Positions 55,894 through 64,000 of a DNA stretch of 64,000 nt are shown here, in pieces. Each line of letters starts with the position of its first letter. Positions within the stretch are counted from its first letter, which is position 1. The stretch is from NCBI RefSeq assembly GCF_000182565.1, contig NW_015971548.1:488047-552046 (forward strand). Reading direction: 5' to 3'. This DNA is from Spizellomyces punctatus DAOM BR117 (Eukaryota; Chytridiomycota; Chytridiomycetes; Spizellomycetales; Spizellomycetaceae). Made by a program: the position numbers and the translations under genes. Under the pieces are notes generated by a model. It searched no databases. It worked only from the letters and a program-made list of their open reading frames with translations, and was not told the origin of the DNA.

Positions 55894-58800
55894 TCATATG
55901 CGATGTCTCGGATTTCGGCTCCCTACAAGCTTCAAAGTACCGCCATCTTTAGCCACCTCCTGGAAGAGAGGCCGCTTTGAACGAGAAGGTTGGTTCTGAG
56001 AAGTCCTTTGCGAATGTTGCGCCCTTCGATTTTCGTATGAAACGATACGTATTTCTGTGACAGCATTCGAATATGCCGCCATGTATTTTGCCGCTTCTTC
56101 CTTGGTTTGTGCCATCTGCGCCTTGAGCCAAGTCATATCTATATGCTCCAAAAGTTGCCGCAGTCTGAGTTGACGTGCAGGACTTTGTGATTCATCTAAT
56201 CGTAGGCCAGGGAGTTTGTTCGCCCCGAACTGCCCGTTATCGGTTGGTCGTGCATCTGCATTCATCATTTGGGAAATTTCTGATATCGAATTCAGTTCCG
56301 AGCCGTATAGACTAGTCCGTCCGGATTCCTCTTTCCATTTCTTGATTTCATGTGCAATGCCGTAGATGTCCAAAGACCGGCCAAGTTTGACTGGTGTCTG
56401 GTTGGAAGGTGTCAAGCACTCCATATCCACTTCTTTCCGCAGACAATGATCAATATCGATTGACGAGAAGAAAGCAACGTTCTGCGCAAAAAACTATAAG
56501 TTATCACCACAAGACAGAACGTTCCACGTCATTGTAACCCTTACAGCTGGTAAATCACTAATCCCAACGCTCTCAGCAAACATCGCTCTGACCCAGAGAT
56601 TAGCAATCTGCAAGGCCAGTGCTGCTAGAATCTGATGTTCTTCCTTAACAAGAAACCGAACTTCGTCGTGAATGGACAACATAAAGCGACCGTCGATCTT
56701 CATTCGTCTCATTAAGTAGTCCATGGCAACGAGGAGAAGGTGGAGATAGTCAACTCCCGATGATTGCACTACCCAGTTAACCCTACTAGTCATAAACTAA
56801 AAACGCGGTCGGTAAGGAAGGGACCACGAACGTATTGCCAGATATGAGCTTACCTCTCGTCCGACATGTTCCGGTTTCAATGAATCTGGAATTTCACATC
56901 GCAGCACGGGTGTTTGAGGCGTCACATCCAACGCAACACCTTCCAGCTTATTAAACATGTAACTTTCGCTTCCACCGTACCAGAATGTTAGCTGCTGCTT
57001 TTCCTTCCACGGATGTGGACATGTATGCCTTTGTCCTTTGGTCTTCCTGTACAGTTCGCTAACCTTCGCCATGGCGTCGTCTCTTGCAATCCCCGGCGAG
57101 TGCTTTAATAGTAGTTGGACAGCATACTTCATACCAGCTCCATAAATTCGGCTATAGTTGAAGATTTTCGCTTGATCGCGTGATATCCCAAGGATTCTAC
57201 CAGTGACCGTATGCAAATCCGTACCAGCTTTCTTTGTACCTTGCAAAGTCATGAAGCTTATGGCTGACGCTCCGTGAATCCGAAATTGTGCGTCCCCAAA
57301 CAACGAAGCGATCCACAACTCTTCGCTATCCACGTCCGCCCCCAGAATTTTGTAACCTACAGGTGCCTGCACCTGAGACTTCAGCTCAGACCCGATACGA
57401 TTCTTCTTTGCATTTGCAGCGGTCATCCAAGTCGACTCCACAGCCCGTCTTGTTACGGTTCCCATCGCTACAGACTGCGGTAGAATGACCCCATATTCTT
57501 TCCCCGCTGTCACCTCGACATCATTTCCGATCTCGTTGTCCCAAACGATAAACTGATGTCCCACTCTCTGCTTGGCGCTCGCCCAATACGTACATTGCGC
57601 ATTCCGTTCCAAAATGTGCTTGGCAGCTTTGTATTGAGACGTCAACGTACCATCTTCAAAGGCAGATATAAACGACTTGGAAAGAGGTGACCCGCAGTTC
57701 TTGCCTTCTCCATCGGGATGGGGAATACGATAATAAGCATTCTCAATATCGTTGGACGCGCGAGAGTCGTAGGTCTTCTCTGAGGGGTCTTGGCTGAACT
57801 TCAAACCTGGAGCGATGAGCAATTCAGGCGATTCAGGCTTCGGCATATAATAGGTCCAACCAAACCCCTTCGTGTAATAAACCGGATGCTGCTTCCATTG
57901 TAATCTCAACAAATACGGAGTGACCCGCTTACTTAGAGTAATACGAAGCTTGCCCTCCGTTTTATCCCACAATTCCAAATACCATTTGGGCTTCCCGATA
58001 GGTGTATTAGACTGGTTTTTGTGGAGACGAGGGGGTGTGATCTGCCCATTCTTTCTAACTACTTGCTTGGTCATTCGAGGTGCAGGTTTCTCCCAGTCCA
58101 GGTTTCTCAGCCATGGATCATTTTTCCACCTTCCATCCCCAAAGTTGTCAACCGCATCCTCGGCCAGCAACGCCAATCGAGAACAAATATCTTCCTGGTA
58201 CTCGTCAAATTTCGTCTGGGAGTTACTCACGTATTTATTCCAGTCGTTCGATACAGGCAGATACCCCTTTCCCATGTGGAGCATCCCTGCAAACGAGGCG
58301 GGATGTGGACATTTCTGTCGAAACCTTGAGAAGAGCTTCCCAAATAGTTCGTGGGTGATGGCGACATCTTTAGCACAGTAAGTGAGGAGCTCCTGAAAAT
58401 GACTACGGACTGCCGCGATATCGGTACCGTCAAATTCTGAACGCATTGATTTGTCGATTTCCTTCTGCAGGTACAGCTCAGCGACGTCTTTTAGACTGTT
58501 CATCGAGCTAACCTGATACCATGATCGATGTTCATCCGGCTGGTATCGTGGGGGGACATCCTTTGATGCGGATGATGTGGAACGTTTTGGATTATTTTGT
58601 TGTGCATCGAGGGAACGGCTGTCAGTGGACGCCATGAGTGCATCATGCTCATCCCACCATCGTTGCTCGGCTTCCTGTATCCGCCGTTCCTCTTTCTTAT
58701 ACTTGCGCCAGGCAGGCCTCTGCTGCGACGACAATCCTCCTACAGCACAATGCAAACTCATTGTATCAAGGAAGGCATACCGCGTTGGACGCAATCGGTA

Positions 58801-59611
58801 TTCTTCGCGAATTCGAGCTCGATCGTAGGAAACATGATGACCGATAAACACGCGGTCATCGTCCGGACGACCTAAAGGTATTAGCTGATTGGGTATAAAA
58901 GGGGTCTGGGTTTCGTTCGAAAAAAGTCCTGGTGCTACCCAGGAGTACCAATGCGTTTTGGACACCGCAACAGCAATTACAGGGTATGGACTGATATTAT
59001 ACACGACCTCCACGTCGAAGACCAAAGCGTCTTCTGGAGGATATGCTACTGAAGTGGGAATTGCTTTATCATTTTTCCAGTCGTACCGGATCCAGTTCTC
59101 GCGGCCATATGCCCATTCTGAGGGCATACGCGGTAACTGAGCGGTTGCCATTGCATGAGCCTTCTGCAAATAGGGCAGCGACTGTTCCTCTCCGAGTACT
59201 CGAAAATGTTCACGAATGGAACCAGTGGTGAGGTCAGGAAGTTCGATATCAACATCGGGAAGGGGTTCCTGGGACTTGCCAATCAAATCCCATTCTTTCA
59301 GGTGGCTCGTGGCTAACTCGATTTGTTGTGCAGTGGGCTCAACCCCAGTATTCGGGAAAACCTTCCGATGAATAGCAGGAGACAGCATTTGGATGCCGAT
59401 GTGATTTTTTCGTGGGCCATGCTCTAGTTGGTACCACTCAGGTTAATATCTGCGTCCTGATACAAAATAGGCCAAGGCACTAACCTTCGTTCTGGTCCGC
59501 GGGAATGCTGGCATATAACCTATGTACATTGCGAGGTGCGATCGGCAGTGAGACGACATGACGGACGAGTGATCTACGCGCTTGGCAGGATGGACATCGG
59601 CTGAAGATCAT
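55894..59611 (-). CDS. MIP1: Mitochondrial DNA polymerase gamma catalytic subunit
   Basis: Family A polymerase that replicates mtDNA. Exon 1 gives a presequence: [20 protein letters not shown] then [18 protein letters not shown]. Joining over 59424-59484 yields [20 protein letters not shown]. Exonuclease motifs: [10 protein letters not shown] (D-x-E), [18 protein letters not shown], and [17 protein letters not shown]. Polymerase motifs: [17 protein letters not shown] (A), [17 protein letters not shown] (B) and [12 protein letters not shown] (C, H-D-E). The end of exon 2 joins [20 protein letters not shown] after a short intron. Beyond motif C is a C-terminal extension of about 180 residues with [16 protein letters not shown] and a basic tail, comparable in kind to the extension of yeast Mip1. 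Confidence 0.92.
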
Positions 59612-60105
59612 GGACCTTGGGATTCGCCATCTGGCAGACATTTTAGACCACGTTCAGGGCCAACGTTCTTTTGAGTTGGGTAATGTGCGGTCCAGATCCT
59701 CTTGTCAACACTGTGATCTGGAAATGACTCAAAAGGAGCGTGTAGTAGCAAGGGATATCGCAGTGAAGAATGCCTTGGGCAAGAAATCTCTAGCCAAAGG
59801 CTGGTTTCATGCGTACAAGAATGGTGCAAAGTGCCAGCACCATCGTAAAAATGTTGTCGGGACCAAAATACCCAAAATATCGCAACAAGGACTGCCTGCA
59901 AGCTACTGTAATTTTATCTGCACAGTCATCCCACCCAACCGAACGCGCGGTTTCAACTGACTTTGACAGATATTCAACTAGATGCTCAACTATGACCATC
60001 ATATCTTTGCAAGTGTTCTTTTTACTGCATATGCCGTTACGCTGTGTTCAAAGGATGATATTGTTATTTTACATAATAGTGTCGAATCGCATTTGTACAT
60101 GCCAT
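59612..60105. other. Intergenic region between POLG and dynein-2
   Basis: About 490 bases. ORFs occur on both strands (59610-59960 plus, 59608-59901 minus), but they overlap each other and the POLG start. This stretch must hold the POLG promoter and the dynein 3' UTR, so I treat both as shadows. Confidence 0.5.
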
Positions 60106-63100
60106 CTACTCAGATTTTAAAAAAAATGCCACACCCGCCAAGAGCCAGCCGTCACCTTGTCCCTCACAGGGTACGCTGACTCTGCACACTCCTTTTTCCC
60201 TTGTTGCTTCCAGATAAACTGGAACTTCTATAACGGCTTTGTACACGGGAGGTGTGCTTTTCGGTGCCCAAGCCAAATTACATATGGGTGCTTGGACAAA
60301 CGTAGGCTCTTCGGCGCGGGCTTCAGATAAGCGGTTGCCATCAAATGTGCAGCCTTGGAGAAGCAGGCCAGTAATTGATATGGAAACGGGAACAGAGGGA
60401 AGCGGGGTAGTGGACCAGGTTGTTACGAGTTTTAAGTCGTCCATCGGAACGCGAACTGCTCAAATCGGTCAGCTACTGGACGTTCCTCTGCTAGATGATG
60501 CACACCGCACTTACTTATTCGTGATGTATGCTGCCTCAAAGCATTCAAGAATGTCACCGGATTGAATAGTCCAGCCATTCTCAACGAGCTTTTGAACAAG
60601 GTACCCGCATTACTTTTCTCTCGCCATTGGTCGACCTCCAATCCATTTGACATGGCTTCGCGAATAAACAGTTGTGGGGTCTCTGGTCCTTCCCAGAGCA
60701 ATAGCCAGCTATATCGAAATGCATTTGGTCAATGCCTGAAGTATTGTAAGCACGATAATCGATTATGGCAGACAGACCTTTGCGGAGTTACTCCCTCCAA
60801 GAGACATTTCGCAACTGCCATAATATCGTTGGTAAGCAGCATGGATCCGCGTAGGACTTTGGATATGGCAGCCAGGTCGGCGTCAATCCGGCGAAGGAGA
60901 GTCAGGGCATTTACCAGTTCCTTAGAGAGCGTCAAGTTCAGCATGTGAATTACCACAAGATTAAGTCGGAAAAGCACCTTACCAAAGCCAGGAAAGAACT
61001 AATTGGGTTTGCTTCGGGGTCCTGGCTCACCTTCCGCTGCATCAACTCATTACCAGTATTGAACTAGGTGATACAGGTAAACAAGTTACAATGAAGGACC
61101 ACCGATGACGTTTCCATTCCGGTGCGACCCACCTTTTTCCATAACTGCAAAAACGGTGTCAAGTCTCTAGCCCACTTTTCCTTTTCAAATCGCAAACCTT
61201 GGATATCAGCTTGACGCTGAAAGCCAATCATTTTAGGTACTGGCAACCATTTCAACATCACACTACGGCCTACCAGGACTTTCAGCTGCCCAATAACAGA
61301 CTGACTACTATATCTCTGTAACGCCCGATCAATGTTGGCAGGCAGACCGAATGTCGTGACATTGTCGACTTCGGGTAGGTCGGCAATCAATGCTTGATAT
61401 GATGTATGATCGGCAATGTTTGGCAAGTCTAGATGTGATGGTAAGAGTGTGTCAGACATGTGAACTCCCGCCCGAAACAAGATTTACAACGGGCACTTAC
61501 TCATGCCTTTGGCGAGCCTTCGAGTTGGAGATCGACCGGCAATCATAAAGACATCTATAGAATGACGTAAAATGTTAGCATGGGGCTACGAATCAAACTA
61601 GGCGTAGATTTCCGCCTTTCTCACCGTCATTGAAGTACTGGGCAAGGTACGTATTCAGCTTCATGGCGTCGTTCACATCATCAATCCTTCCGCCGTAGAT
61701 GGCATTCTCCAACAACCCATGCAGAACAGACCACTGGGGCGGCCTGTTCGATACGCACATGGTCTATAATTGAAAGTAACGTCCGATGAGTATCAATCGC
61801 AAAGTCAACGAAACATACAAATCCCTACACTAATTAGGTCTGCACTCGAGCGCAAATCTGCTGCGGAGAATTCATAGAACTTGTTCCAACCTTGTGGGAT
61901 ATATGTTCGACGCTCCTGAATGACCGCATGAAACCATGCGAGGGCAAACAGAGCTTGTGCCCTATGCACAGGGCCACTGGAAATGAAAGAAGGACTCCAT
62001 GCTTCGTAAGTTCGTTGAAGATTTTTCTTTACCCCTACAATGTTGTTGGTTGGATAGAGTACTCAGGCGAAGCAATTATTAGACACAAACCTGGTGGTGC
62101 TTCCACAGTAATCTTCAAACTATTCTGAAGCAGGTTTGTTGGAAACTTTGCGTGGGCTTCCGATGTCATCCATAAGCGGAAGCCTTCATGCGGTTTTATC
62201 GATGACAGCTCCTTTTCCAACTGCGGCAGCCACCCAGTGACAAGATGAACATTTTGAAGACATAACCAACCGCCACTCATAGCAGCTTCCCGAAGAAGGG
62301 ATATAGCCAGCTCCCCTTGACCTTGACCCATGGCCACCTAAGGGAAACCGAGTTATTGTTACAGTTAAAGACACTTGAGCGCACCCGGATAAGTCTTACC
62401 TGTTGGTATTTGTCTGCGCCTACATGTTGTATTGCGAAATCTTTCAGCTCCTGGGATGGATCGGCGCCTGCCGTAGTGATGAAGAGGATAGGTTCGCGAG
62501 CTGTGGTTTCTTCTGCGTGAAGTCTGCTCATATTTAAAGGTAGAGGAGCCAAGCTCTCGATGCCGATAACATTACAACAGAATTTGTTCACTGTAAAAAG
62601 GTCAATTCACAGTCATAAAATGCAGTCCGGTATTTTGCGAACTCACTTGTAGTCATCAATCTGTCGGGACGCAGAGCTTGAACAACCAGCAATTTTTGGA
62701 AGCCACTAAAAATAGGAGTAATTAGATTACTGCTTGGCACTCGCATCGTTGAGACTCCCTACCTCGTTTTGGGGTTAGGCAGTTCAACTTCGCAGCTGGG
62801 ATCTTTCATCCATCGGCTCCAACTTTCTGTATCGCTGAAGTTAAGTAGCTGACTCAGATTTGGCAAAATGGCCTACAAGTTCGCGTTAAAGTTTAGTGAC
62901 CGCCAATACCGTCTCAGTTGTTAGACATTGGCTACCTGCAGCTGCTTCAGCATCGGTCTTCGTTCGGCTGGTACCCATGCAGGAGGTTCAGGACCACCTT
63001 CCTCCTCCGCTGTCACAAGTTGACCACTGAAGAGCTCCCATTCATTGGGCTCAAAGATGCTTCCATGTAGCTGATGAACAAGATGCAACGCAAACATCTG

Positions 63101-64000
63101 GCGGTCGGCTTTGAAGAGAGATCGCGAAATGTAGTTGTAAGTCAACTTCTCCAAAATGTTCATGAGAAGCTTTATGCGGAGTTCCGTGCCATCTTTTGCA
63201 GCAGATCCTTCAGCTCGCAGAGACTTCTCAAAGAGGTGCAAAAATGAAGCGAGCGAGAATTGGTACATGTTATTAAGTTTTCGCAAATCACTGACGACGA
63301 AGAAGAGGGCACTGCCGAAATCAGAAAAGGGGGCAAACTTGTCTCGCTCTGCGTCCAGGGAAGCTTGGAGCTTTTGCGACTCTTGCAAACTGGTCGCAAT
63401 GATTGTACTCTTGTCGCGCGTTTCATTCAGTGAATCTATCAGGCTCTTATTCTCCAGGATATTTCCTTGAGAGCTTGCAAGTTCCTTCAACAACGACTCT
63501 TCCAGATCCACCAACTGTATCTTGAGCTCATCTTCTCTTTTCAGAAGTTCGATTTTTTCCAACTCAAGCTCGGGTTTCTCATGCTTTAATGTCACGCCGA
63601 GTAATTGGCCAGCTAAACCTGCACGAGTTACCGTGAAATTGATTTCTTGGACATAAGCCATCGCATCCGATGGAATCTGGAAAGTCGATTTAGAAGTAAT
63701 CAGGTACAATCGGAAGTCTTCATTGTAGTCCACGGTTTTGTCCCCAAGCTGAACAACGAACCGAGGGCCGTGTTTCTGCAAATTTTTCCGTAAGATGGGA
63801 TACAGGAACGACTCTAATTCGTTGAGCTCTTGAATAACGAGTGCTTTCCCAAAGCGTACTGCCAGTTCCACGGCCCTAACGAAGTTGTCGTCATGCTGGT
63901 TAATCACTTCAGGCTTTTTATCAGCCAGATGCGTCTTCAACCAGAGGACCGCCTGACCGGATGGGTCCACAATCAACGGAGTGACAGCGCTGGACAAAAT
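60106..64000 (-). CDS. Cytoplasmic dynein-2 heavy chain, C-terminal part
   Basis: Retrograde intraflagellar-transport motor; only the 3' part is in the window, and the gene continues past the right edge. The right-hand exon covers the AAA5 region: SGQAVLWLKTHLADKKPEVI, LVIQELNELESFLYPILRKN, DYNEDFRLYLITSKSTFQIP, TVTRAGLAGQLLGVTLKHEK and the coiled stretch around LKREDELKIQLVDLEESLL. Further left, LREAAMSGGWLCLQNVHLVT, LEKELSSIKPHEGFRLWMTS and IASPEYSIQPTTL are AAA6. The last exon is the dynein C-terminal barrel: SISITGLLLQGCTFDGNRLS, CNLAWAPKS, and the end VSVPCEGQGDGWLLAGVAFF. GLLLQGCxFDGNRL and this short C-terminus fit DYNC2H1 better than dynein-1 or axonemal chains. Many short introns. 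Confidence 0.9.

Noticed and set aside
59608..59960. ORFs on both strands over the POLG start codon (the plus ATG overlaps the POLG ATG as CATG)
   Set aside because: They overlap each other and occupy the only place for the POLG promoter. No recognisable content.

Overview
The window reads as nuclear DNA of a flagellated (zoosporic) fungus, most likely a chytrid. The gene set is fungal: a COX7-type oxidase subunit, a fungal-specific transcription-factor domain, an F-box/zinc protein, listerin, an SLM-like PH protein, and a GALT with HPHGQ and C-x2-C. Introns are many and short, mostly 53-72 nt. Three genes belong to cilium or flagellum families that Dikarya have mostly lost: cytoplasmic dynein-2 heavy chain, enkurin and a TPPP/p25-alpha protein. 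No bacterial-style operon, rRNA gene, CRISPR array or intact transposon was seen. A 100-N assembly gap lies at 1543-1642.

Layout. 1-1341: mostly unassigned, with a possible gene end at the left edge. 1342-4141 (+): RRM protein with a C-terminal coiled coil. 4142-5979: intergenic, with a repeated 38-bp element and a G4-type C-tract. 5980-9241 (+): F-box/zinc protein. 9472-9810 (+): small conserved-looking unknown. 10657-11841 (+): GPATCH4-like G-patch protein. 11961-13406 (-): neutral-sphingomyelinase-like phosphodiesterase, head to head with a COX7A-like subunit (13624-14039 +). 14305-20527 (-): listerin/LTN1. 20909-22043 (+): PD-(D/E)XK nuclease-like protein. 22208-23529 (+): SAP-ERI1 exonuclease. 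24102-25694 (+): bHLH factor. 26155-26742 (-): unknown gene followed by a decayed copy of its own 3' end. 27414-28265 (-): mitochondrial ribosome recycling factor. 28426-29600 (+): COG0523/ZNG1-type GTPase, also followed by a decayed copy of its 3' end. 30138-30702 (-): C2H2 zinc-finger protein. 31655-33071 (-): enkurin. 33580-35912 (+): fungal_trans regulator without a visible Zn2Cys6 cluster. 36100-37115 (-): membrane-anchored SDR. 37532-38821 (+): FkbM/METTL24-like methyltransferase. 39161-40589 (+): GALT. 40889-42094 (+): dienoyl-CoA isomerase. 42412-43168 (-): TPPP-like. 44194-44710 (+): uncertain small gene. 45182-45652 (+): single-pass membrane protein. 46092-46382 (-): AN1 zinc finger. 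47444-51532 (+): TFIIIC WD40 subunit. 51723-54236 (-): SLM-like PH protein with a 4 x 40-residue repeat tail. 55894-59611 (-): mitochondrial DNA polymerase gamma. 60106 to the right edge (-): C-terminal part of dynein-2 heavy chain.

Functional themes are protein quality control (LTN1), RNA metabolism (GPATCH4, ERI1, the RRM protein, TFIIIC), mitochondria (POLG, mtRRF, COX7A), lipid and sugar metabolism (ECH1, sphingomyelinase-like, GALT, SDR) and the flagellum (dynein-2, enkurin, TPPP). The genes look like independent transcription units. All spans run from chosen start to stop and include introns. Where intron positions are given, they were placed by hand from GT/AG sites and frame continuity.
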